Origin: Bacteroidota bacterium
GTDB lineage: Bacteria; Bacteroidota; Bacteroidia; UBA7662
Direction of reading: 5' to 3'
Assembly (NCBI GenBank): GCA_005799025.1
Contig: SYHX01000048.1
Coordinates: 1-37,515 of the forward strand
DNA: 37,515 bases
The notes under the pieces were generated by a model. The model made no database searches. It saw nothing but the letters and a program-made list of their open reading frames with translations, and was not told where the DNA came from. Below are positions 1 to 8,134 of the stretch, piece by piece (the stretch's first letter is position 1; the number at the start of each line of letters is the position of its first letter). Position numbers and translations under genes: made by a program.

Positions 1-418
1 CGTTCCCGATTCCCCAACACAATAAGGCGGGATGCGATTTGAAGCGATCAATCACCGAGGCAAAATGCAGGAATTGTTCGCGCACAGCAACGGGGTCGTC
101 GTAATCAAAGCCGTGACGCTCGTGACCCATCCATAGGCCCAGCATAACGGTGAGACCCAGGCGTTGCGCCGAGTCAAGGATTTGTTGCGCCCGCTCTATT
201 CCCCAGGTCCTGAGGGAATTCGCACCGCATTCCACCATGAGGGGCAACTGCACTTGGCCACCTGCTCCTCGTACAAAATACGGCGAACCGCCCCGTTCCA
301 TGCGCCAAACACCTGATTCCTGAATTAATTGAACATGAACGGGTTGAGCTCTTATTTGGGTTTTGTTAAAACACAAAAGAACCATCAGCATGTACAACAA
401 CCATCCTGAACGAAACAT
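1..418 (-). CDS. Glycoside-hydrolase-like secreted enzyme, N-terminal part (cut by window edge)
   Basis: The frame opens at the ATG 416-418 and runs without a stop to base 1, giving about 139 residues of an incomplete protein. Residues 1-28 form a signal peptide with a hydrophobic core (WLLYMLMVLLCF). The rest resembles the first strands of a clan-A (GH2/GH5-like) TIM barrel: an N-terminal strand around GGSPYFVRGAGG, then CGANSLRTWG, then LGLTVMLGLWMGHERHGF, then HPALLCWGIGN. The last motif is where clan-A enzymes carry Asn-Glu with the acid/base Glu, and the next codon begins with G, as a Glu codon would. The start lies 13 bases after the stop of the Nudix-type regulator, so the two are probably co-transcribed. 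Substrate is unknown; a beta-glucan-active enzyme is only a guess. The family call is moderate because most of the barrel is outside the window. Confidence 0.7.
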   Translation of the reverse strand, partial: MFRSGWLLYMLMVLLCFNKTQIRAQPVHVQLIQESGVWRMERGGSPYFVRGAGGQVQLPLMVECGANSLRTWGIERAQQILDSAQRLGLTVMLGLWMGHERHGFDYDDPVAVREQFLHFASVIDRFKSHPALLCWGIGN

Positions 419-431
419 TCCGGGAAGATGC

Positions 432-1211
432 TTAGAGTTCAAAGCTAAAGCCCCTGTGGGTGAGCTCATCGTAACGCATGCGGTCAAAGGTGTAAAGCTG
501 AGCAGGGCGACGGGTGTCTTTGGTTTGCTTGGCGTCTAGCTTGACCAGGAAATTCATACCCAGGATTTTTTTGCGGAAATTTCTTTTGTCCAGGGGTTGA
601 CCCAGAACGGCCTCGTACAATTTCTGCAATTGATAGAGGGTGAAATTGACAGGGAGTAATTCAAATCCGAGGGGTTGATTGCGCACCCGCACTTTGAGCT
701 TTTCAACGCCTTTGGCCAAGATATCGTTGTGGTCAAAGGCCAGATCTCCCAATTCGGAGAGGGTATGCCATTGCACATTGTCGGCCCAAAAAGCAGCACG
801 GGGTTCGTAGTTCTCCACCCGAATCAAGGCATTGTAAGCGACCGTGATGACCCGGCCCAAGGGGTGACGATCCACCTTGCCAAAGGTCTTGATTTGCTGC
901 ATAAAGACTTCGCGGATTCCAGTGAGATTTTCGAGAACGCGCTGAGCGGCACTGTTCAAATCTTCCTGGGGATAAACCAAGTCACCCGGCAAGGCCCAAA
1001 AGCTTTTGTAAGGCGCCACGCCCCTTTTGATTAACAATACTTTGATATCCTGCCCGTCAAATCCAAAGACCACGCAGTCCACCGAAAGGCCGAATTGAAA
1101 AAAGTCTTCGAGGGGTATCAGATACTTCGCCTGGTCATCCGGCGAATTGTCGTCGGAATACCGAAGAGCGACAGAGTTGCCGTTGATTAATTCATCTAAA
1201 TCTCTACGCAT
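432..1211 (-). CDS. NrtR/AraR-type transcriptional regulator (degenerate Nudix domain + winged helix)
   Basis: The 259-residue protein has a Nudix-fold N-terminal half (about 40-160) and a C-terminal winged-helix half (about 183-259, from FTLYQLQKLYEAVLG to the end). This architecture is known from the NrtR family and from the Bacteroidetes AraR sugar regulators. The Nudix box at residues 76-99 keeps its glycines, but the catalytic REUxEE core reads QRVLEN, and the Glu after the first Gly is Gln. Two key glutamates are therefore lost, which points to ligand sensing rather than hydrolysis. The gene sits between a carbohydrate-binding-like secreted protein upstream (61-bp gap) and a glycoside-hydrolase-like gene downstream (13-bp gap), so a sugar or sugar derivative is the most likely ligand (inference). 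An imperfect hairpin lies just upstream of the start and could be its operator. NAD-metabolism control, as in classical NrtR, is the alternative. Confidence 0.85.
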   Translation of the reverse strand: MRRDLDELINGNSVALRYSDDNSPDDQAKYLIPLEDFFQFGLSVDCVVFGFDGQDIKVLLIKRGVAPYKSFWALPGDLVYPQEDLNSAAQRVLENLTGIREVFMQQIKTFGKVDRHPLGRVITVAYNALIRVENYEPRAAFWADNVQWHTLSELGDLAFDHNDILAKGVEKLKVRVRNQPLGFELLPVNFTLYQLQKLYEAVLGQPLDKRNFRKKILGMNFLVKLDAKQTKDTRRPAQLYTFDRMRYDELTHRGFSFEL

Positions 1212-1244
1212 ACGTTTTATAATAAATCAAACATCGCCGTGTTT

Positions 1245-1269
1245 AACCAAAGGTTTAGGCCTATTGGTT
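1245..1269 (-). other. Imperfect stem-loop between the CBM-like gene and the Nudix regulator
   Basis: On the plus strand AACCAAAGG (1245-1253) pairs with CCTATTGGTT (1260-1269) around the 6-base loop TTTAGG, with one bulged base. It lies 3 bases after the stop codon of the upstream gene and about 33 bases before the regulator start. No T-run follows it on the minus strand, so it is not a standard terminator. It may be an RNA-processing or attenuation hairpin, or a DNA operator for autoregulation. Confidence 0.35.
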
Positions 1270-1272
1270 CGC

Positions 1273-2694
1273 TTAATTTTTGAGAAAGCGAACCATGCGA
1301 TGAGCGCGGGCCGTACGGACCTGAACAGTGTAAAGACCAAGGCTGAGGGCCTCGACATTGAATCGATTGCCTTGACCGGATGGAGTAATAAAGTCCTTTA
1401 CATCACGTCCTTGGATATCAGACCACCGAAGGTCGGTGGGGTCTTGCAGGGTCTCGCCTAGGGGAAGTTCAAAGTGCAAGACATCATGAACTGGGTTGGG
1501 GTAAACCTTGAGGAGGTTGGGATCGGATGCCAGTTGACGGATGCCTGCCGGAATGCAAGGGGAGCAACTTTCCCAACACACCGCGTCCAGGGTATCGTTT
1601 CCAAGAACGATGTAACTGCGATTGGTGAAAGTGGATGTGGTCTGGGTACAGGGCAAACCCTGGGTTAGGTTTTCGGAAATATTCCATCCATCGAGGGTGA
1701 ATTTGTATTCGACCGTATCAATGGGGAGGGTGATTTCCAGTTCATAGATGCTGTCTTGGTTGGCATCGGTCATGGGCGCGCAGGTTCCGCACCAGTTGTT
1801 AAAGGTTCCGTTCAAATGAACATTGGAGTAAGAAGGTCCGTTGTAATTATTCATATCCACCTTGAATAGAACCCGACCCGATGTGGGACCGGAGGCACAA
1901 GGGCTGCAGCTCTGCCAGCAGACCGCGTCGAGCGTATCGTTGCCGGTGACGTTGTGAAAGCGGTTGGTGTAAATACCGGTGGTCATGGTGCAGGGTGAAC
2001 CAGAGAGCAGATTTTCTTGCTGGCCCCAGCCGTCCAAGGTGAATTTGTATTCGACGGTGCTAAGCGGAAGATCCAAGGCCAATTCATAGATACTGTCCTG
2101 ATCGGGATCCAGCATGGTCGCACAGGCACCGCACCATCCGTTGAAACTACCGTTGAGGTTAACGGTCGTATAGGAGGGGCCGGCGTAACCGTTCATGTCC
2201 ACCCGGAAACGGATTCGTCCGGAACTGGGCGCACCTGTGCAGGAATCGCAGGAGCCGTAGCAGGGGGCCGGGAGGCTGAGGGGGCCGTTGACAATAATTT
2301 GACGGTTGGTGAACCCAAAGGCGGTATTGGTGCAGGCCGAACCGGGGACCAAGGTTTCTTGGGCTGTCCAACCGTTGATGGTGAATTTGTATTCAAACGT
2401 GTCGGCGGCCAAGGGAACGGTGAGTTCCCAAACCGAGTCGTTGTTGGCATCGGTCATGGGCGCGCAGGATCCGCACCAAGCATTGAAGTTTCCGTTCAAA
2501 AAGATCCCGTTGATGGGGGTGGTTCCGTTGTAATCCGACATATCAACGCGGAATACAACAGGGTAGGTTGTTTGGGCTCGAGCCTTGAATTCAACGCCTA
2601 AGCAGAGCGTAAATAATAAGGCCATCCATAGGGCCGAAATAAGACGTTGGAAGGGGTTACGGTCAAGATTCTGTAGCGTGGCTGGGGTCTTCAT
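1273..2694 (-). CDS. Secreted protein with three CBM48/AMPK-like six-cysteine repeats and T9SS sorting domain
   Basis: An upstream in-frame ATG at 2820 exists, but the ATG at 2692-2694 places a signal peptide (core ALWMALLFTLCLG, about residues 21-40) at the N-terminus, so a 473-residue product is preferred. Three repeats follow at about 44-152, 160-266 and 273-380. Each has NGxFNxWCGxC, an acidic loop DxxxDSxxEL, then EYKFT(I/L)(D/N)GW, and ends CxxSCxxC (CYGSCDSC, CWQSCSPC, CWESCSPC). Six cysteines stand at matching places in each repeat. The NGxFNxW and EYKFxxDGW pair is typical of CBM48/AMPK glycogen-binding and related E-set sandwiches, so binding an alpha-glucan or other polysaccharide is plausible but unproven. 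Residues from about 390 (KVYPNPVHDVLHFEL) to the end form a T9SS type A sorting domain. No catalytic domain is present. It is first in a minus-strand set with a Nudix-type regulator and a glycoside-hydrolase-like gene. Confidence 0.85.
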   Translation of the reverse strand: MKTPATLQNLDRNPFQRLISALWMALLFTLCLGVEFKARAQTTYPVVFRVDMSDYNGTTPINGIFLNGNFNAWCGSCAPMTDANNDSVWELTVPLAADTFEYKFTINGWTAQETLVPGSACTNTAFGFTNRQIIVNGPLSLPAPCYGSCDSCTGAPSSGRIRFRVDMNGYAGPSYTTVNLNGSFNGWCGACATMLDPDQDSIYELALDLPLSTVEYKFTLDGWGQQENLLSGSPCTMTTGIYTNRFHNVTGNDTLDAVCWQSCSPCASGPTSGRVLFKVDMNNYNGPSYSNVHLNGTFNNWCGTCAPMTDANQDSIYELEITLPIDTVEYKFTLDGWNISENLTQGLPCTQTTSTFTNRSYIVLGNDTLDAVCWESCSPCIPAGIRQLASDPNLLKVYPNPVHDVLHFELPLGETLQDPTDLRWSDIQGRDVKDFITPSGQGNRFNVEALSLGLYTVQVRTARAHRMVRFLKN

Positions 2695-2960
2695 AAAATA
2701 ATTAGTTTGGGCGAAACAAAAATGGAGGGAGGAAAACAAAAAATTCTGAGGGGTAAAACGAAAGCGATTTGCAGAACCGCTCCGCCAAAAATAAGAAATA
2801 AGTGTAAAAAATACACCCATTAACTAAAAGGCTGTTTTTTTTTTAAACATGAGGGCGATTTGCCGGCATACGCGGTACTCAACCACGCATCAACTAGGCA
2901 AGCGGGGGCCAATGGGCAACCATGACCCGACCGGGGCGACAGTGGTTCACCCAAACTTCA
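2695..2960 (-). other. 266-bp spacer with possible promoter for the CBM-like gene
   Basis: The spacer separates two minus-strand genes. On the minus strand it contains TATTTTTG (2786-2793), an exact match to the Bacteroidota -7 consensus TAnnTTTG, about 92 bases before the chosen start, but no clear -33 TTTG at the right distance. Nearby, GTGTA/TACAC arms with a 5-base A spacer (2802-2816) form a small perfect inverted repeat that could be an operator. The half nearest the enoyl-CoA hydratase gene (2831-2960) shows nothing I recognise. Confidence 0.3.
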
Positions 2961-3749
2961 TCAAGACCTATGCCCGCTTACTCGGAAGGCAGCCTTGCGC
3001 TTTTCGAGGAAGGCCCCAATGCCTTCAAGGCTTTCGGGTTGCTGGAAAAGGCTGCCGAAGGTTTCGATTTCTTGAAGATAACCATCCGGATCGCCCTGGG
3101 CAGCCAAAGCAGACAGGCGGATGCAATGCGATACGGCGATGGGACCGCGCTGCAGAATGCGGTTGAGCAAGGCGGTCGAGTCTTCTAGCAGGGACTCAGG
3201 CGTAGCGCTGATGCGGTTCACCAAACCCCATTGCAGGGCGGTGGCGGCATCGATGGGATCCCCGCTCATCAACATTTCGAGGGCCCGAGCCCGGCCGACC
3301 CACTCAACCAGCCGCTGTGTACCACCATAACCAGGAATCAAACCCAAATTGACTTCGGGTTGACCCAAGCGGGCGGCGGGGACCGCTACGCGGAGGTGGC
3401 AGGCCATGGCCAATTCCAAACCGCCACCTAGGGCAAAGCCGTTGATAGCCGCCAAAACAGGTTTGGGGGCGGTGGCGATGGAGTCCATGATGCGGTGCCC
3501 AGCTACGGACAGATCGCGGGCTTCGTTGGCGGTGTAATGGGCAAATTCGGCCACATCGGCACCAGCGGCAAAGGCCTTGTCGCCCGAACCAGTCAGGATG
3601 ACCGCCTGCACGGCGGCATCGGTCATAGCCATGGCCACGCTGTCCTCAATTTCGAGCAGAGTTTGCCGATTGAGGGCATTGAGCTTGTCGGGGCGGTTGA
3701 TGGTAACGAAGGCAATGGAGCCTTGGACATCGTAAAGGAGGTTCTGCAT
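2961..3749 (-). CDS. Enoyl-CoA hydratase/isomerase family protein (crotonase)
   Basis: The protein has 262 residues from the ATG at 3747-3749; a TTG two codons upstream is less likely. It is a single crotonase fold of normal length. The CoA-binding/oxyanion segment is present (AFAAGADVAEF and then NGFALGGGLELAMACH). Both acidic catalytic positions of classical enoyl-CoA hydratases are kept: Glu in GGGLELA and Glu in LGQPEVNLGLIPGYGGTQRL. It should hydrate short or medium trans-2-enoyl-CoAs (for example crotonyl-CoA) in the cytoplasm, in fatty acid or amino acid breakdown. It lies 23 bases downstream of gltX on the same strand, so it is probably read from the gltX transcript, although the two have no obvious functional link. 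The exact substrate cannot be fixed from sequence. Confidence 0.9.
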   Translation of the reverse strand: MQNLLYDVQGSIAFVTINRPDKLNALNRQTLLEIEDSVAMAMTDAAVQAVILTGSGDKAFAAGADVAEFAHYTANEARDLSVAGHRIMDSIATAPKPVLAAINGFALGGGLELAMACHLRVAVPAARLGQPEVNLGLIPGYGGTQRLVEWVGRARALEMLMSGDPIDAATALQWGLVNRISATPESLLEDSTALLNRILQRGPIAVSHCIRLSALAAQGDPDGYLQEIETFGSLFQQPESLEGIGAFLEKRKAAFRVSGHRS

Positions 3750-3772
3750 AGTCAAAGATCAGCGAGAGAAAT

Positions 3773-5296
3773 TTAGGAGGTTGGAAGGGTGGCGGCTGCC
3801 TGTCTAAGACGGGCAACGCAGGCAAGGCGTCCGCGGAGGCCCATCCACTCAAAAAGGGCAGGGCCCGAGGCCTGTCCTGTGACGGCCAATCTCAGTCCCT
3901 GTAGCAGGCTCCCTGGGGTGACCCCGTGCTTGGCGGCCGCCTCTTTGAACTTCGTCTCGACTATAGTAGCATTCCACTCGTCATGCAACGCTTCGTAACA
4001 ATCAATCAAATCTCCCAAAACGGCGGGAAATGCACCGCCCCATTTTTTGGCTGCTACCCCTTCATCGTATGATTCCGGATCCACAAAAAAGGGCCTTACT
4101 TCATGGATAAAATCCGAAACTAAAACCATCCGTTCCATAACCAAAGGAATCAAGGCTTGGAGTGTTGAATCCTCCAAGTTCCAGCCTTGTTGGACTAACA
4201 AATTTCGGCAAGGATCCATCAATGAATCCACCGAACGACTGCGCAGGTATTGTTGGTTAAACCACTGCAATTTGGTGAAATCGTAACGCGCTCCATGTTT
4301 GTTAACCCTATCTAAACCAAATGATTGAATTAATTCGTCCATCTCAAAAATTTCCCTGTTATCCCCAGGATTCCAACCCAAAAGCGCCAAGAAATTAACA
4401 TAAGCCTCGGGAAAATAACCGGCCTCGCGGTACCCAGGCGTTTTCTCTCCACTTTCGGGATTGGTCCACTCGGTGGCATAAAAAGGCAAACCCAAACGGT
4501 CTCCGTCCCTTTTGGATAATTTCCCATCTCCATCTGGCTTTAATAGCAACGGAAGATGAGCAAATTCAGGCATTGTATCCAACCAGTCAAAGGCTTCGTA
4601 CAACAATACGTGCAATGGGGTACTCGGTAACCATTCTTCGCCTCGAATGACATGAGTAATCTTCATCAAATAATCGTCCACTACATTAGCCAGATGGTAG
4701 GTCGGCATGCCATCACTTTTGAATAAAACTTTATCATCCAATTGTGCGGTCTGCACCACCACCAAACCCCGAATTCTATCCCGCACCCGGACTTCTCGGC
4801 CTCTGGGCATTTTGAAACGAATGACATACGATTCCCCGGCCTCCAAACGACGGGCCACCTCATCCGAAGGCAGGCTCAACGAGTTTTTCATACGCACCCT
4901 GCTGATGGCATTGTACTGCGGTGAGGCAACCCCCGAAGCTTTGAACTGCTCTCGCATTGTTTCCAGCTCTTCCTCGGTATCAAAAGCATAATAGGCATGC
5001 CCCGATTCCACCAATTGCATCGCATACTGTCGGTACATGGCCTTGCGTTCACTTTGACGATAAGGGCCGTAAGGTCCTCCTTTGTGAACGCCTTCATCAA
5101 ATTCAATCCCGCACCAACTCAACGATTCAATGATGAACTCTTCGGCACCGGGTACAAATCGGGTTTGGTCGGTGTCTTCGATCCGTAACACCATCTGACC
5201 TCCCATTTTGCGGACTAGAAGATAATTGAACAAAGCGGTACGAACCCCTCCGGGATGGAGTGGACCGGTGGGACTGGGAGCAAAGCGAACGCGCAT
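3773..5296 (-). CDS. gltX: Glutamyl-tRNA synthetase
   Basis: A 507-residue class I aminoacyl-tRNA synthetase that charges tRNA(Glu) with glutamate in the cytoplasm. The N-terminus reads MRVRFAPSPTGPLHPGG, so the HIGH-type motif is HPGG, a small deviation from the usual HIGG. LRIEDTDQTR follows at about 37-46, and the KMSKS-type loop is KLSKRDG near residue 260. The C-terminal helical anticodon-binding part (about 340-507) is complete, and the length is normal for the family. The ATG at 5294-5296 is the only sensible start. It is divergent from the EamA transporter across a 79-bp spacer and is followed by the enoyl-CoA hydratase gene. Confidence 0.97.
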   Translation of the reverse strand: MRVRFAPSPTGPLHPGGVRTALFNYLLVRKMGGQMVLRIEDTDQTRFVPGAEEFIIESLSWCGIEFDEGVHKGGPYGPYRQSERKAMYRQYAMQLVESGHAYYAFDTEEELETMREQFKASGVASPQYNAISRVRMKNSLSLPSDEVARRLEAGESYVIRFKMPRGREVRVRDRIRGLVVVQTAQLDDKVLFKSDGMPTYHLANVVDDYLMKITHVIRGEEWLPSTPLHVLLYEAFDWLDTMPEFAHLPLLLKPDGDGKLSKRDGDRLGLPFYATEWTNPESGEKTPGYREAGYFPEAYVNFLALLGWNPGDNREIFEMDELIQSFGLDRVNKHGARYDFTKLQWFNQQYLRSRSVDSLMDPCRNLLVQQGWNLEDSTLQALIPLVMERMVLVSDFIHEVRPFFVDPESYDEGVAAKKWGGAFPAVLGDLIDCYEALHDEWNATIVETKFKEAAAKHGVTPGSLLQGLRLAVTGQASGPALFEWMGLRGRLACVARLRQAAATLPTS

Positions 5297-5340
5297 AAGA
5301 TTAGCTAAAATTTAAAAGACAAACTTACAAGGTGTTCACC

Positions 5341-5379
5341 ATGGGAGGCGGGTCTGTAGCGACTTTTGTGGCCACATGA
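5341..5379 (+). other. Possible 12-codon upstream ORF ahead of the EamA transporter
   Basis: An ATG at 5341 opens a 12-codon frame (MGGGSVATFVAT) ending in TGA at 5377-5379. That stop overlaps the ATG (5376-5378) of the transporter gene in an ATGA arrangement. It could be a translationally coupled leader, or simply chance in a 79-bp spacer. Nothing about the peptide is diagnostic. Confidence 0.15.
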
Positions 5380-6287
5380 GCCTACCGAAAATCCCAGAGC
5401 CCAACCATTCCGAGGTAGCCGCCGGGCCCTTGGCCTTTTTGATCCTTGGGATCCTTTCGCTGCTCTGGGGTTCTTCGTTCATTTTGATGAAGCGAATTCT
5501 GCCAGTCTTTCCTCCTTTAGAACTGGCCACAATGCGCATTGGGATGGCGGGTCTGGCCATGGTCCCGCTATGGCTCTGGCATATGAAGCGCGAGCATTGG
5601 CGTCTTCTGCCTTGGTTTGCAGTCGTCGGGTTGGTGGGGAACGGAATTCCCGCACTGCTTTTTGCTACCGCACAAACGGGTATTGACAGCGGAGCAGCTG
5701 GAGTGCTCAATGCCTTGACACCGATGTTCACCCTGGTTGTGGGCTGGGCCTTTTTCGGGAGAAGTACCCAAAAAGCCCAAATGCTGGGCCTGGTCTTGGG
5801 TCTTGTAGGTGCGGTTTTGCTGATTTTATCCCAGCATGGCATTCAAAGCGCATCGAATCCCAACCTTGCCTTGCTGCTGGTTTTAGCGACTTTCTTTTAC
5901 GGTATTTCGGTGAACACCGTGGGACACCGGCTGAAAGGGATAACCCCTTGGCTCACAGCCTCACTCCCTTTGGTTATCGCCTCCATTCCCGCATGCTTGG
6001 CTTTGTGGTGGTGGGGTGATCCTGTAACTCCCATGCAGAAAGAGGGGGCCTGGAATGCCTTGTATATGCTATTTTTTCTTTCCCTTGTAAATTCCGCATT
6101 CAGCTTGGTGGCTTTCAATTACCTGATTCAGCTGGCAGGGCCGCTCTTTGCCTCCACTACCACCTATATGATGCCTGTAGTAGCCCTGCTTTGGGCCTAT
6201 TGGGATGGTGAAACCCTCAATGCCTATCATCTAACCGGCTTAATTGCCATTGTTGGGGGCATTACTTTGATCAATAAGCGTACCTAG
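5376..6287 (+). CDS. EamA/DMT-family transporter
   Basis: The 303-residue protein has about ten hydrophobic helices arranged as two EamA repeats (roughly 18-146 and 160-300). The first starts with the typical GILSLLWGSSFILMKR, and the repeat ends carry the usual Pro/Gly-rich helices (LTPMFTLVVGWAFFGR; TTTYMMPVVALLWAYWDGE). EamA proteins are inner-membrane exporters of amino acids or other small metabolites; no substrate can be named here. The gene stands alone between the divergent gltX and the PA-domain gene 62 bases downstream. The N-terminal 16 residues are hydrophilic and presumably cytoplasmic. Confidence 0.9.
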   Translation: MSLPKIPEPNHSEVAAGPLAFLILGILSLLWGSSFILMKRILPVFPPLELATMRIGMAGLAMVPLWLWHMKREHWRLLPWFAVVGLVGNGIPALLFATAQTGIDSGAAGVLNALTPMFTLVVGWAFFGRSTQKAQMLGLVLGLVGAVLLILSQHGIQSASNPNLALLLVLATFFYGISVNTVGHRLKGITPWLTASLPLVIASIPACLALWWWGDPVTPMQKEGAWNALYMLFFLSLVNSAFSLVAFNYLIQLAGPLFASTTTYMMPVVALLWAYWDGETLNAYHLTGLIAIVGGITLINKRT

Positions 6288-6349
6288 GGCTGACTCATTA
6301 TCTGATTTCATCGCTAAATTCGTGTAAACAAAAATTAATCAAATACCCG

Positions 6350-8134
6350 ATGAGCCAATCCATAAAATTGCATCGCCTTGATGTTTCAGCCCTCCTTATT
6401 TGTTTCATTTTGGCCTTGAGCCCGATGGCAATGGGCCAAGTGATCCTCTTTGTATCGCAACCATCGTCCATATCGGGTCCGTACACCTACGGCCCTGGTG
6501 ATGCGGCCCAAGGTTGGGGCTACAGCTACGATACCATCCAGGCGCAGGCTCCTTTGGTACGTGGTTTTTCGTCCAATGCTGGCGGTGATTCCCTGGCTTG
6601 CGACACCACCCTGATTAACGCTTCGGCCGTTGCAGGCAAAATCTGCGTCCTGTACCGGGGATCATGCGAGTTTGGGGTCAAAGCATTGGCCGCTCAAAGG
6701 GCGGGGGCTATTGGATGCATCATCATCAATCACAGCGCTGGAGTCATTACCATGGGCTCCGGAGGAGCTGGAGCAAACGTCCGTATTCCCGTCATGATGG
6801 TTTCCAATTCGGATGGCGCGCTGATTCGTCAAAGCATGAACAACGGGGATTCTGTCGTGGTGTTCATGGGTGACAAAACCGGTTTCTTCTTGAACGATGT
6901 GGGTATCGGAAACGGCTCCGTTATTCGGCCAACCGAATTCAGCATACCTAGTAGCCAGGCCTTGAATGCTGGTGAATATATTTTCAAGCTTGGTGCAGCC
7001 GTCAAAAATTATGGCCAAAACGCACAGAGCAATGTTGGTCTCAATGTGAAAATTGATTTCACCAATCCTGCAGGATTAACCAACACGGTTTATAACCAAA
7101 ACGCGTCAATCGTGGCATTGCCCAGCGATTCCACCGACACCCTCCGCACCGTGGACTTTGATCCTTCGGGTTACGGCACAGGTCGATATAACATTGCGTA
7201 CACGATTTCCATGCCCTCCGGAACAACCGACCAATTTCCCGCGGATAATATTGTCAATCAAGGATTTGTGATTAATTCCAATATCATCTCCAAGGTTCGT
7301 TTGGATTCACTTCGCAACATGGTGTATTCGGGCGGTGTCCGACCATCTGCGGCCACTTCCGGTTCCTACGATTTCGGAATTTGGTATTATGCCAACAAAG
7401 GATCGCGCCTCAAGGTGGACTCCATTCGATTCTCTTTTGTGACCAATCCAGGCTCCAATCTCTTAAATGAATCCATCATTGGCAAGGTTAGTGAGTGGCA
7501 GGATTTGAATTCGGACGGCCTGATTGATGCCGGTGAAATTGTGGACCTTGGTGACGGAATCTACACCTACGGCGACACCTCAGGCAGTAATTCACAGCGT
7601 TCGGTCCTCATTACCGATATTATCAACAACACCCCGGGTGTTGTGTTGCGTGACTCCACGGTTTATCTATTCTCAGCGTACTATTCAGGAGCCCAAACGA
7701 CCGTCTTTACCAACGTAGATCCGAATATGGACTATACCCTGACAAGCGATATTTACCAACAGTATATCAGCCCGGTCTACAGCGGTACATGGAACCCCAA
7801 TGGTTTTGGCGCGAACAGTGTTGCAGCGGTATCAGCGGTGACCAGCAGCCCTTCCTCCTCAGTACGTTCTCATGAACAAAATACCTTGGATTTACGCGCT
7901 TTCCCCAATCCGGTTTCAGACCGTCTGAATGTTATGGTGAGGGCGGCCTATCGTGTAAGTGCAGTGCGTTACACCGTTGTGGATCTCTCCGGCCGTTTGA
8001 TTTCGGAAGGCCAAGAAGTCTTGGATGGAGTCGCTCCTCTGCAAATTGGGGTGGCCGGCTTGGAGCCTGGTATGTATCACCTGCAGGTAAACGACGGTCG
8101 CTTCAAACGTACCCTACGCTTCATCAAGCATTAA
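6350..8134 (+). CDS. Secreted PA-domain protein with T9SS sorting domain
   Basis: The protein has 594 residues. Residues 1-29 are a signal peptide (core ALLICFILALSPMAMG). A protease-associated (PA) domain covers about 70-175, with the characteristic KICVLYRGSCEFGVKALAAQRAGAIGCI stretch (described by its core GSCEFGVKALAAQRAGA) and the following IPVMMVSNSDG. The middle (about 195-500) is a beta-rich region I cannot assign. The C-terminal 80 residues begin LRAFPNPVSDRLNV and end with GMYHLQVNDG, which is a type A T9SS sorting domain. No peptidase domain or metal-binding motif is visible, so the PA domain probably serves in binding or presentation. Its stop codon overlaps the stop codon of the convergent dusB in the shared TTAA at 8131-8134. 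Confidence 0.88.
   Translation: MSQSIKLHRLDVSALLICFILALSPMAMGQVILFVSQPSSISGPYTYGPGDAAQGWGYSYDTIQAQAPLVRGFSSNAGGDSLACDTTLINASAVAGKICVLYRGSCEFGVKALAAQRAGAIGCIIINHSAGVITMGSGGAGANVRIPVMMVSNSDGALIRQSMNNGDSVVVFMGDKTGFFLNDVGIGNGSVIRPTEFSIPSSQALNAGEYIFKLGAAVKNYGQNAQSNVGLNVKIDFTNPAGLTNTVYNQNASIVALPSDSTDTLRTVDFDPSGYGTGRYNIAYTISMPSGTTDQFPADNIVNQGFVINSNIISKVRLDSLRNMVYSGGVRPSAATSGSYDFGIWYYANKGSRLKVDSIRFSFVTNPGSNLLNESIIGKVSEWQDLNSDGLIDAGEIVDLGDGIYTYGDTSGSNSQRSVLITDIINNTPGVVLRDSTVYLFSAYYSGAQTTVFTNVDPNMDYTLTSDIYQQYISPVYSGTWNPNGFGANSVAAVSAVTSSPSSSVRSHEQNTLDLRAFPNPVSDRLNVMVRAAYRVSAVRYTVVDLSGRLISEGQEVLDGVAPLQIGVAGLEPGMYHLQVNDGRFKRTLRFIKH

Noticed and set aside
2017-2601. 194-residue plus-strand frame opposite the three-repeat secreted protein
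   Set aside because: It is antisense to a protein with clear signal peptide, repeats and T9SS domain, and its translation is low-complexity Gly/Val-rich with no recognisable motif.
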